Below, piece after piece: positions 45,479 through 54,093 of a stretch of 64,000 bases of DNA. Numbering within the stretch: the stretch's first letter is position 1; each line of letters starts with the position of its first letter. A program made the translations under genes and the position numbers. Below the pieces are notes generated by a model, which worked only from the letters and a program-made list of their open reading frames with translations, did not search any database and was not told the origin of the DNA. Origin of the DNA: Aedes albopictus (Eukaryota > Arthropoda > Insecta > Diptera > Culicidae); the NCBI RefSeq assembly GCF_035046485.1, contig NC_085138.1:275075694-275139693 (forward strand), written 5' to 3'.

Positions 45479-45496
45479 TGGCTGACCGTGACGAGA
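45479..45496 (+). promoter_or_regulatory. Primer-binding site (tRNA-Arg-like)
   Basis: TGGCTGACCGTGACGA starts directly after the LTR. It complements the 3' end of an arginine tRNA (CCA end plus CACGGTC) apart from one extra T. The mdg1/412 group in Drosophila uses an arginine-type primer, as I recall it. Confidence 0.6.
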
Positions 45497-45590
45497 GATA
45501 AGTGATTAAAGTGCGCCTTCGTATAAAATCCATGCGACAGAAGTGCAAAAGTCGTCCAAAAATAATAACCGTCAAAGTGCAGCTTAAGCT

Positions 45591-45863
45591 ATGGGAAACG
45601 AATCGTCAACCCCGAAACCGGTGACTCACGAGCAGATCGTGAGTATCATCAACGCCAGCAACGTAAAAGAAAAAGTGCATAGTGAAAAAACCGCCAAATC
45701 GGTAGAATTAATCGCATACATTCTACTAACGGTGATATGTGTAGCCACCTTGTTCCTAGTGTATCGACTCATCGTCAAGTACGAGCGAATCAAAAATCAA
45801 AGGGTCGTTGATCGGGCAATAAGCCTAAATAACGTCACCACATCTACGGCACCAGCGCATTAA
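45591..45863 (+). CDS. Small membrane-protein ORF upstream of gag (90 aa)
   Basis: ATG start. Residues 2-5 (GNES) make an N-myristoylation-like start. Residues about 38-62 form one strongly hydrophobic segment (IAYILLTVICVATLFLVYRL), followed by a basic, positively charged stretch (YERIKNQR). Predicted: a type III or tail-in single-pass membrane protein with the basic side in the cytosol. It sits 112 bp after the LTR and before gag, so it would be the first frame on the genomic RNA. No known Gypsy domain is recognised. A role in membrane targeting of Gag, or as a translation-regulating upstream frame, is only inference. Confidence 0.55.
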   Translation: MGNESSTPKPVTHEQIVSIINASNVKEKVHSEKTAKSVELIAYILLTVICVATLFLVYRLIVKYERIKNQRVVDRAISLNNVTTSTAPAH

Positions 45864-45985
45864 TCGAAGAACAAGAACAGACAGTGGACAAAAGTACGCG
45901 AACATTTAGACGCTAAACATAGAGGGAGTCAAATTAGTGAAGAGTGAAGAAGAACGATTTAAGTGAACTGACAACATAAGACGAA

Positions 45986-46108
45986 ATGAGTGAAAAGATG
46001 AAGATCTGGCTAAGCGTAGCAATTTTGCTAACATCATTAATAGTGGGATACCTTCTGTGGGTATTCCTAAAGGAAGAATTTAGTGACATTCACATCTTAC
46101 GATGTTGA
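45986..46108 (+). CDS. Second small membrane-protein ORF (40 aa)
   Basis: ATG start at 45986, stop TGA at 46106-46108. After a charged start (SEKMK) residues 7-28 are hydrophobic (WLSVAILLTSLIVGYLLWVF), followed by KEEFSD. A single transmembrane helix is predicted. It follows the 90-codon membrane ORF by 122 bp, in the same strand and leader. Two unrelated short frames both ending up as single-pass membrane proteins is unlikely by chance, but 40 codons alone is weak evidence. Confidence 0.4.
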   Translation: MSEKMKIWLSVAILLTSLIVGYLLWVFLKEEFSDIHILRC

Positions 46109-46203
46109 ACATTTACACAACCAGAACCCGAACATAGTGCAATGCGTGTGTGTCAAACCGCTCGAGAAGCATCGGAAAGGTAGCATTGACCAAGAGCAGA
46201 CTT

Positions 46204-46293
46204 ATGCCGATGTCAGCTGAAACCGCCGCTCTTCCAGAACCAGCACATGCAGCGAAACAACAGGTGGCGATGGACACTGGCAGTAAACGATAA
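46204..46293 (+). CDS. Short leader ORF (29 aa)
   Basis: An ATG frame rich in Ala, Pro and Glu, ending 27 bp before the first gag-region ATG (46321). No features. Together with the two membrane ORFs it makes at least three upstream frames in the gag leader, so gag translation would need reinitiation, leaky scanning, internal entry or a spliced leader. Confidence 0.2.
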   Translation: MPMSAETAALPEPAHAAKQQVAMDTGSKR

Positions 46294-46325
46294 GTAGAAC
46301 AAATCTTTATAAATCTCCTAATGTT

Positions 46326-47585
46326 ATGCCGAAAAGGGTCATTATTGAAAAAGTAGGAATTCTACTAAAAATAGAACAGCATTTTAGAAAATCTATAAAT
46401 CAAAATATTTCCAGTAATACTCTTGACACACATTTTAATAAGGCTATCAATTTATTCGCTGAAATAGATGAGCTTCTTTTAGAAAACCAAGACGAAATTC
46501 CAGATAAAGAATTTTTTACTTTTACTAGACAATCAAGAAACGCAATAGAATATATTAAAGAAAGTGTCCGAGTTAGGAGAGTAACCAAAATTAATAATTT
46601 AAAACAAGTGGAAATGGCCACCGAAAATCCTTTTGATGCCAAGCTAGCTGCATCGGTCTTGATGCCATTCGACGGCGATGCCGAAAAACTTTCCGCTTTC
46701 ATTGACGGTGTAAAATTTTTGAAAAAGGTGTATACCCAAGCACAACACGGAACGTTAAAGCTATTCCTTTTAACGAGAATTTCAGGTAAAGCCCGAGATG
46801 CATTACCTAACAATATCCAAGAGACTACTATTGATGCGATGATTGATCTCATCAAATCTGCCTGTGAAAGTAAAACTACTGCAGAACAGATATTGGCAAA
46901 AATTAAATCAGTCAAACGCGGATTGTCAAAACAACAATATTGTCAAGAAGTGGAAATTCTTTGCAATAAGCTTACCAATATTTACGTGAGAGAGAATGTT
47001 CCTCACGCGACCGCTAAAAAGTTAGCCACCAAAGCAGGTTTGGAAACTTTGATTAACAGTACATCTAACGAGACAGAAAAAATAATACTGCAAGCAGGAA
47101 CATTTTCGACAATCGAAGAGGCAATCCAGAAAGTAAATGAGCTACCGGATAGTGTCGAGTCCAGTAACAGCATGAATCGTGTATTCCACGTAAATTCAAA
47201 AAGAATCATGCAAAAACGACAAACTCAGAACCGAGGGAACTATAATGTTGCTCCTCGTGGTTCCCATCAAAGTAATCAGCGTTACGGATCATACCCGATA
47301 CGTTTTAATAACAATCAAAGTAGACCGTTCCCAAATAACAACAACTACCGTTACCGAACAGACAACCGTGGTCATGCACGCGGTTTTCCGCGACAATTTA
47401 ACAGAATATATTTTGCTGACAATCAATCGAGCTCACCAATGCAAAACGTTTTTCCCAATCCGCCCCCGGGCGTGCAAAGCCAAGGTCAGCATTTCGCAAA
47501 CGCTAATACAGTACAACCACCGAATATGACTCAACCAAATCAACCTTTTTTTGGAACAGTAGGGCAGTATACACAATCAATGTAG
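46326..47585 (+). CDS. gag: Gag polyprotein
   Basis: 419 codons. Gag packages the retrotransposon RNA into virus-like particles in the cytoplasm. Residues about 100-270 resemble the retrotransposon Gag capsid region (with LSAFIDGVKFLKKVY and LTRISGKARDAL). The C-terminal 130 residues are rich in Asn, Gln, Arg and Gly (for example YRYRTDNRGHARG) and probably bind RNA. There is no CCHC zinc knuckle, as in several insect Gypsy lineages. The start at 46326 is the second ATG; ATG at 46321 is in another frame. The frame ends at TAG 47583-47585, after a -1 slippery site at 47546. Confidence 0.9.
   Translation: MPKRVIIEKVGILLKIEQHFRKSINQNISSNTLDTHFNKAINLFAEIDELLLENQDEIPDKEFFTFTRQSRNAIEYIKESVRVRRVTKINNLKQVEMATENPFDAKLAASVLMPFDGDAEKLSAFIDGVKFLKKVYTQAQHGTLKLFLLTRISGKARDALPNNIQETTIDAMIDLIKSACESKTTAEQILAKIKSVKRGLSKQQYCQEVEILCNKLTNIYVRENVPHATAKKLATKAGLETLINSTSNETEKIILQAGTFSTIEEAIQKVNELPDSVESSNSMNRVFHVNSKRIMQKRQTQNRGNYNVAPRGSHQSNQRYGSYPIRFNNNQSRPFPNNNNYRYRTDNRGHARGFPRQFNRIYFADNQSSSPMQNVFPNPPPGVQSQGQHFANANTVQPPNMTQPNQPFFGTVGQYTQSM
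47546..47552 (+). promoter_or_regulatory. -1 ribosomal frameshift site T TTT TTT
   Basis: In the gag frame the codons are CCT TTT TTT GGA, so the heptamer fits the X XXY YYZ rule. The -1 frame is open from here to pol with no stop. It would give a Gag-Pol fusion 11 codons before the gag stop. A downstream RNA structure was not tested. Confidence 0.7.
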
Positions 47586-49240
47586 CTGCCTCCAATTTCA
47601 TTAATGTGCCAATTAGCGTATCTAATAAAAACTGTTCGTTCCTGGTAGATTCAGGAGCAGACATTTCATTATTGAAAACACGATGTATCTCACGTCCGAT
47701 ATCAATTAATCAAAATAATACTTGCGTTTTACGCGGAATAACACCCGGTGAAGCTACTTGCAGAGGAACAATCAATTGTTTTTCTTATATACAAAATACA
47801 GCTGTGAATAGCCTGTTTCATCTGATAGAAGACGATTTCCCGATACCAACTGACGGTATACTGGGAAGAGATTTCCTTACTACATACCGATGTGAAATAA
47901 ATTACGATACGTGGATTTTAGCAGCATACGTAAATAACATCCGACTTGAAATCCCAATTTGCAATAATCTAAATGGGTCTGCGTGGATACCAGCTAGATC
48001 TGAAGTATTTAGATTGATAAACAATTTTAATGTTCATGGAGATGTCATAATTAATTCCGCTGAGCTTGCACCAGGCGTGTTTTGTGCCAACGCCATTGTG
48101 AATAGTTCCGCACCTTATGCTAAAATTATAAACACTAATGAATATCCTGTGCAACTTGCAAATTTTAATTTAAAAACTTCCAATCTTAACGACTTTTACA
48201 TAGCTAAAATTGACTGTAATAATACAGATAGAATCGAAAAATTGAATGCAGAACTAAATTTTAACGATATACCTGCATCCGCCAAACAATCTTTACAACA
48301 ATTATGTCACGAATACAATGATATATTTAGTTTAAAGGATGATTTATTAACGTGTAACAATTTTTATCAACAAAAAATTAGCCTAAAAGATAAATCACCG
48401 GTATACATTAAAAACTACCGGAATGCACAGTGTCACAAGGAAGAAATCTGTCGTCAAGTAGATAATTTAATTGCAAACGATATAATTGAACCTTCGGTGT
48501 CTAGTTACAACTCACCATTATTACTTGTTCCCAAGAAGTCAACTACTTCCGAAAAGAAATGGAGATTAGTAGTTGATTTTCGTCAATTGAACAAAAAATT
48601 GCTTGCGGATAAATTTCCTCTTCCAAGGATTGACGATATTCTCGATCAACTTGGCAGAGCCAAATATTTTTCGACGCTTGATCTCATGTCAGGTTTTCAC
48701 CAGATTGAGATCGAGAAAAATTCCAGAGAGTTCACCGCGTTCTCGTTGCAGGAACGTGGACATTTTCAGTATAAAAGATTGCCGTTTGGACTAAATATAA
48801 GCCCAAACAGTTTCCAACGAATGATGTCAATAGCACTCAGTGGCTTGAGTCCCGAGTGTGCATTCTTGTACATTGACGATGTTATTGTCGTAGGTTGTTC
48901 AATTGAACACCATCTGAAAAACTTGAGGAATGTTTTCGAATGTTTCAGGCAAAGAAACCTGAAACTGAACCCTTCAAAATGTAATTTTTTCAAAGCAGAA
49001 GTTACATTTCTAGGTCATAAAATCACTGATAAAGGTATCTTGCCTGATAATTCAAAATTTGATGTAATAAAAAATTACCCACAACCTCAAAACGCAGACC
49101 AAGTTCGAAGTTTTGTAGCCATGTGTAATTATTACAGGAGATTTATTCCTGGTTTTGCAAATATTTGTTGTCCTTTGAACAAATTATTAAGAAAAAAATA
49201 CAGTTTTTGTGTGGTCAGAACAATGCAAGTCCGCCTTTGA
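47552..49240 (+). CDS. pol: Pol, N-terminal part: protease and reverse transcriptase
   Basis: Open in the -1 frame from the slippery site; no ATG is needed. The aspartic protease motif LVDSGADISLL has its catalytic Asp at 47648-47650. The reverse transcriptase shows SSYNSPLLLVPKK, LVVDFRQLNKK, FSTLDLMSGFHQI, LPFGL and the catalytic YIDD (48869-48880), then LNPSKCNFF and FLGHKIT. The enzyme makes cDNA from element RNA inside the particle. The frame runs out at 49240, before RNase H. The true continuation is in the next frame (open from 49191), so one base is gained or lost near the A7 run at 49192-49198. Confidence 0.9.
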   Translation, partial: WNSRAVYTINVAASNFINVPISVSNKNCSFLVDSGADISLLKTRCISRPISINQNNTCVLRGITPGEATCRGTINCFSYIQNTAVNSLFHLIEDDFPIPTDGILGRDFLTTYRCEINYDTWILAAYVNNIRLEIPICNNLNGSAWIPARSEVFRLINNFNVHGDVIINSAELAPGVFCANAIVNSSAPYAKIINTNEYPVQLANFNLKTSNLNDFYIAKIDCNNTDRIEKLNAELNFNDIPASAKQSLQQLCHEYNDIFSLKDDLLTCNNFYQQKISLKDKSPVYIKNYRNAQCHKEEICRQVDNLIANDIIEPSVSSYNSPLLLVPKKSTTSEKKWRLVVDFRQLNKKLLADKFPLPRIDDILDQLGRAKYFSTLDLMSGFHQIEIEKNSREFTAFSLQERGHFQYKRLPFGLNISPNSFQRMMSIALSGLSPECAFLYIDDVIVVGCSIEHHLKNLRNVFECFRQRNLKLNPSKCNFFKAEVTFLGHKITDKGILPDNSKFDVIKNYPQPQNADQVRSFVAMCNYYRRFIPGFANICCPLNKLLRKKYSFCVVRTMQVRL

Positions 49241-51185
49241 AACATTAAAGACTATGCTACTTTCACCACAAATATTACAGTATCCAGATTATCAAAAACC
49301 ATTTATATTGACTACAGACGCATCAGATTTCGCTTGCGGGGCAGTTTTGTCCCAAATGCATGGAAGCAATGATCTACCTGTTTCTTTCGCCAGTCGCGCG
49401 TTTACAAAAGGCGAAGCAAATAAGCACATCATTGAGAAAGAATTAGCCGCTATTCACTGGGCTATCATGCATTATCAACCCTACTTATTAGGTCGTAAAT
49501 TTTTGGTGCGTACTGATCACCGACCGTTAGTTTACCTCTTTGGAATGAAGAACCCTTCTTCAAAGTTGACGCGAATGAGGATTGATCTCGAAGAATTCGA
49601 CTTTGAAGTAGAGTTCGTCCCAGGTAAAAGTAACGTTGTGGCTGACGCATTGTCTAGAATTAATATTACATCAGATAAATTAAAGTCAATTAACATTTTA
49701 CAAGTACAGACCAGGTCAATGCTACGCAAACCTTGTTTAGTCAACAATAACATACAAAGCAGATTACCGGAGCCTGATCAACTCCACGTGTATGAAGCAG
49801 TTAGCAATGAACAAATACATAAACAAAAAAAATTGCAATTTTCATTACATCAAAATAAAAATAAATCAACTATGGCAATTCTTCTCGAAAAAAATTTCAA
49901 AACGAGTCTAACTCTAGCGTTAGGTCTCACAATTAACAATGTTAACTTGCCAGAAATATTTAAGCTGATTGAAAAGGGTACCCTACAATTAATGAAACAA
50001 AATAAAATCGAAAATGAGTGTATTGCTATTTCGACTAGCGATACCATATTTAATTATATAAGTATCAATGATTTCAAAACAATAGGAAATCAAGTTTTGA
50101 AAAATATTAAAATTATCATTTATCATCCTCCTAGAAAAATAAACAACCCAAACGAAATTCAAGCTATTTTACAACATTACCATAGTACACCAATCGGAGG
50201 TCATGTTGGTATTAACCGATTGTACAAAAAATTGAAAAATTTATATATTTGGTCAAATATGAAATATTTAGTTACTAAATATGTCAAATCCTGCGAAATT
50301 TGTAAAAGGAACAAACATTTTTCGTCGGTCCAAAGTAAAATGATAAAAACTTCAACTCCATGCAAATCATTCGACATAGTTGCAATAGATACGATTGGAC
50401 CATTCACAATGAGTAGCAAAGGAAACAGATACGCAGTTACTATACAATGCGATCTGAGTAAATACGTCATAGCTATACCTGTTCCGGATAAATCAGCTGA
50501 CACGATTGCCAGAGCAGTAGTGGAAGGATGTATTTTGATATACGGACCAATGAAAGCAATTCGAACAGATCAAGGTACAGAGTACAAAGGTATCTTTGAA
50601 TCAGTTTGTAAACTGCTCAATATCGATCGCATTCTAGCAACAGCATATCACCCACAAACTTTGGGAGCGTTGGAAAGGAATCACAGATGTTTAAACGAAT
50701 ATCTGAGAATCTTTGTCAACGATCTTAAAGATAATTGGGATGAATGGTTATCTTTTTACTGCTTTAGTTATAATACTACTCCCAACTCGGAACACAATTA
50801 CAGCCCTTTTGAAATAGTATTTGGAAAGCCCGTAAATACATTTGATCAGATAAATCTAGACCAAATCACTCCTATTTATAACCACGACTCATACGTAAAT
50901 GAAATAAGATATAAACTACAGTTTATACACAATGAAATCCTAAGAAAAATCGAGAATGTCAAACTATCAAGAACAGAAGAAGCAAATAAAGATGTAACAC
51001 CAACAAAATTGAGCATTGGAGATAAAGTGTATTTAAAATTGGAAAATAGAAGAAAATTAGATATTGTACAAGATGGTCCCTATATAATAATAGATCTAGA
51101 TGAATCAAATGCTACTATAAAACATCAAACAACTGCTAATATTTTGAAAGTCCATCGAACAAGATTAATTAAGCAAAAATCCTGA
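49191..51185 (+). CDS. pol: Pol, C-terminal part: RNase H and integrase
   Basis: RNase H begins with TTDASDFACGAVLS (catalytic Asp about 49317) and has FASRAFTKGE, EKELAAIHWA and RTDHRPL. The integrase has the H-H-C-C zinc domain (HYHSTPIGGH...CEICKRN, about 50175-50310). The D,D,E catalytic core follows: Asp in AIDTIG about 50388, Asp in RTDQGTEYKG about 50567, Glu in ALERNH about 50675. A C-terminal region with GDKVYLKLENRRKLD matches the usual GPY/F-like end. The frame starts without an ATG because it is the +1 continuation of the upstream pol frame. No chromodomain is evident. Confidence 0.9.
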   Translation, partial: EKNTVFVWSEQCKSAFETLKTMLLSPQILQYPDYQKPFILTTDASDFACGAVLSQMHGSNDLPVSFASRAFTKGEANKHIIEKELAAIHWAIMHYQPYLLGRKFLVRTDHRPLVYLFGMKNPSSKLTRMRIDLEEFDFEVEFVPGKSNVVADALSRINITSDKLKSINILQVQTRSMLRKPCLVNNNIQSRLPEPDQLHVYEAVSNEQIHKQKKLQFSLHQNKNKSTMAILLEKNFKTSLTLALGLTINNVNLPEIFKLIEKGTLQLMKQNKIENECIAISTSDTIFNYISINDFKTIGNQVLKNIKIIIYHPPRKINNPNEIQAILQHYHSTPIGGHVGINRLYKKLKNLYIWSNMKYLVTKYVKSCEICKRNKHFSSVQSKMIKTSTPCKSFDIVAIDTIGPFTMSSKGNRYAVTIQCDLSKYVIAIPVPDKSADTIARAVVEGCILIYGPMKAIRTDQGTEYKGIFESVCKLLNIDRILATAYHPQTLGALERNHRCLNEYLRIFVNDLKDNWDEWLSFYCFSYNTTPNSEHNYSPFEIVFGKPVNTFDQINLDQITPIYNHDSYVNEIRYKLQFIHNEILRKIENVKLSRTEEANKDVTPTKLSIGDKVYLKLENRRKLDIVQDGPYIIIDLDESNATIKHQTTANILKVHRTRLIKQKS

Positions 51186-51270
51186 AAAATCAAGAATAAC
51201 AGAATGCTAAAACGACCGCATAAAGCCTATAATTTGTCTCAAAATTTAGAATGGTTACACCATTCTTCCT

Positions 51271-51281
51271 AAGGAGGGAGG
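51271..51281 (+). promoter_or_regulatory. Polypurine tract
   Basis: AAGGAGGGAGG directly before the 3' LTR; primes plus-strand DNA synthesis. Confidence 0.9.
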
Positions 51282-51716
51282 TGTCGTGGCACAGTTCTCC
51301 CACAAATCTCGTTTCAACATTTCTCGGACTTCATCATAAAACAATATAACTTTCCGTCATAAATTAAACACTTTCTCAGCGTGACACAAAAAACCCGAAA
51401 CCTCCATCCAAATTCTTTGCCTACCAAAACATGCAGTCAGTAACGAAACCTTTTCCTTGTTTCCATAACCTTCTTAAAGTGCTTCCATATGCGCGCAATA
51501 AATTACACGCATATGCAAGACTCGAGTAGTTTACCAAACAACTCTAGCGCGTCGTTCTGCCATTCTTGTTTAACCTACCTACTTCCTATTTTCTGCTGTA
51601 CTCAAAACTTAGCTCTTAAGTGTCAAGTAAAATAAAATTCATTCCTATTCGTAACTCCACACCGAGTAGTCGCGTTGTGAAGATATATCTCTGTATCCGA
51701 AGTCCGACATGCCTCA
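51282..51716 (+). repeat. 3' LTR
   Basis: 435 bp, the same length as the 5' LTR and with no difference that I could see by eye. Followed by the TATT target duplication. Confidence 0.95.
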
Positions 51717-52244
51717 TATTATATATCGGAGCGTTTGGTACGGTATGTCCACGCATTTTTCCTCCCCTGTAGATCCATGAAGTGATTCGAAGTTGAAGAA
51801 AAATGCAATGAATTCGAAACATTTCAATGGATCATCTTTGCGGTAAACGCTACGCAGTAGGCCTGGCCGCTTTGACGCTTGTGTCATATCTCTGATATGC
51901 TGCAAGCATCAATACTGATAAGAAAAATAATAGGGCGTAATCTAACCCGATTATTTTCCAGGATGCTTTCTTGTACTGGCTGCGTATGTGTAAGATTAGA
52001 TTAGATTAGATTAGGATCCTATCTTTATTGGAAAAATCTCCTTGTGGTCTGGGGATGCTTCGTAGAGGCATCTCGTCTCTGGGAACTTTTATTGATTTTA
52101 TTTGAATTATCTTTCGGAATCATTTAAACTGGTCTAGATATAATTTAATCGATCTAGATCAGTTATTTCTTTTTAAAGAAACATTGTAGAAGTATTTTCT
52201 CCTGCAATATTTATTGCCGTGATACTTTCAAAACCTTCTGAACA
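51717..52244. other. Unassigned DNA after LTR element
   Basis: It contains a short TTAGA-type microsatellite (about 51990-52012, 'gattagattagattagatta') followed by 'ggatcctatctttattgg', which also occurs at 44093. No ORF is supported. Confidence 0.4.
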
Positions 52245-52505
52245 TGCTCCTTCTAGGACACCTCCAGGAGTTTAATTTTTTTACGAGAAGGGATTCCTAG
52301 AGGTATTCCGGAATTCTTGGAGGAATTCAAGGAAACATTATTTGGAGAATTTCAGAAAGAATTCCTGTAGGAATCTCAGAATGAATTTCTGGAGGAATCA
52401 TTGAATGAATTCATGAACAAATCCCGGAACGAAGTTCCTGGAGGTATTCAGGAAGACATTCCTGAAGAAGTCCTGGAAGTCCCCAAAGTATTACAGAAGA
52501 AATTA
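52245..52505 (+). repeat. GGAATTCC-type minisatellite (locus 5, part 1)
   Basis: Diverged 'ggaggaattc', 'gaatttctggaggaa' and 'gaagtcctgg' units. It is interrupted by the PIF-like MITE and resumes at 54094. Confidence 0.6.
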
Positions 52506-54093
52506 CACTAGTTTACAGCATTTTTGAACTCGGTAAGCTGATGATCATTTTTGGTGTAGAATCATGCCCTGAGTTTGAAAACGCGAAGGAAAAAAATTAC
52601 AGTAGAGCCTAGGGGCGGGACAGCTCTAATATTTATTAGTGATATTAGGCAGTATTAGAAATATTAATCTCAGGCTAAATCAATTTTTGAACGAAGTAAG
52701 CTATGCTTATTGAACTGGTTCAAATTGAAATGTCAGCAACAAGAAATGCGCACTTTCATTGGTTTCAAGTTGCATGAAATTGGCTGCATATCGCTCAACT
52801 CCCGGAGCAACGATCCCGCAAATATAGCTGGAAGACAACCAAACTGCGGTACCTCATATTAACATATACATTGCAACAGCTTGTATCTACAATCATCAAA
52901 AGCACACAAATCATTCCAGCTAAAATAGTTGTTACCCAGAGTCCATCTCCGGACCAGTATGGCCAAAATCTAGGTCAATATTCAATTAGCTAGACCCTAC
53001 AATCTCGAACTATCAGTTCATCCCAGCCTAAAACGGCATTGGAGAACAAAATGCCATAAGTAAAAAGACTCCCATTGATGTTAATCCCAATTTTCACATT
53101 CCGGAAATAACAAGGAAAATATGAACAGTATAAAAACATATTCAGCTTATCAATTTAGTTTATCTTTCGAATTTATTGGATACATGCATTTGAAGACAAG
53201 TTTCCTACAATCTGCTTGTGCTTAGACCTTATAATAAAAGTGCTTCGAATCACACCTGATGGAGCTTCTTCATAATTGCTTACGTTCAGCGACATGGTTG
53301 TTCGGAAACCACCTCCAAGAGTACAGTGATGCTCACGTTATTTTCACAGCTAAAATACATAATCAAAAGAAATGAGGGGTTTTAATTGTTTAAATTTTAA
53401 AAACAAATTGAAGAGAAACCTCCGACGAACCGTATTTCCATCTTTTGTTTTTGTGACAGATGGTTGTTGTGTGAAAAGGCATGACATACTACACAAAAAA
53501 TGATTCGGTCAACCATAAAGATAAGAAAACTAATATTTATTAGGCGGTATTAGCGTCGATATTAGGCGCTGTCCCGCCCCTAGGTAGAGCGGAATTTTTT
53601 TCGACTTTCCATACAAGGTTGATGATACTCCGATTGAGCTGATTTTTTTACTGTAACTCGCCTACAAATGATGTGTCAAATAAACGTTGAGAAAGAATTT
53701 TTAAATTGTTTTTTCCTTATTGAAAAAAATACATTTCTTCATATATTTTTGAAATTTGGCTAAAATTTAAGGAGATCGTCCCTAAAACTCGCCAATATCT
53801 TGAATTTCATCAATCTGACGCAAAACCTGCATTCAGATGATCGAATGGTATTGTATTCAGCTTTTAATTTATGGAAAAAGATTTGAAATTGGTTCAACAA
53901 AATGCAAGATATTTGAATTTTAGTAATTTGCATATTTTAAAAAGTTGTAAAACTCGATATTGAGCTAAAACTCAAAAACTGCTCTACTTAAAATTTTTCG
54001 AAGCACGGTTTCGAAATCAGTGCTAAATTGTGCTTCAAAAATTTTGGTTGTTGACAGAAGTTCACGACTTTCGTTTTATTTTGTAAACTAATT
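52506..54093 (+). mobile_element. PIF/Harbinger-like MITE, copy 3
   Basis: The left end CACTAGTTTACAGCATT is preceded by TTA; the right end is decayed (TTGTAAACTAATT). The body matches copies 1 and 2. A 975-bp DNA element is inserted at 52609-53583. Confidence 0.7.
52609..53583. mobile_element. 975-bp DNA element with 16-bp perfect TIRs
   Basis: CTAGGGGCGGGACAGC at the left and its exact inverse at the right. GTAGAGC (52602-52608 and 53584-53590) is duplicated; copies 1 and 2 of the surrounding MITE have this sequence once. Subterminal 'taatatttattag' occurs near both ends. No transposase is seen. A 7-8-bp duplication would fit a hAT-like or P-like element, but the ends do not decide it. Confidence 0.8.

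Larger units (their letters stand above)
45044..51716 (+). mobile_element. Ty3/Gypsy LTR retrotransposon, nearly intact
   Basis: It has two 435-bp LTRs of the TG...CA type, a TATT 4-bp target duplication (45040-45043 and 51717-51720), a primer-binding site, two small ORFs, gag, pol and a polypurine tract. Domain order in pol is protease, reverse transcriptase, RNase H, integrase, the Ty3/Gypsy order. There is no envelope ORF after pol. The LTRs look identical, so insertion was recent. A tRNA-Arg-like primer site points to the mdg1/412 branch, tentatively. A one-base frame break in pol makes this copy probably non-autonomous. Confidence 0.95.

Noticed and set aside
46400..46915. 171-codon minus-strand ORF
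   Set aside because: Antisense shadow of gag.
51186..51281. Envelope gene remnant downstream of pol
   Set aside because: Only ~100 bp separate the pol stop from the polypurine tract and 3' LTR; no room for an envelope ORF.
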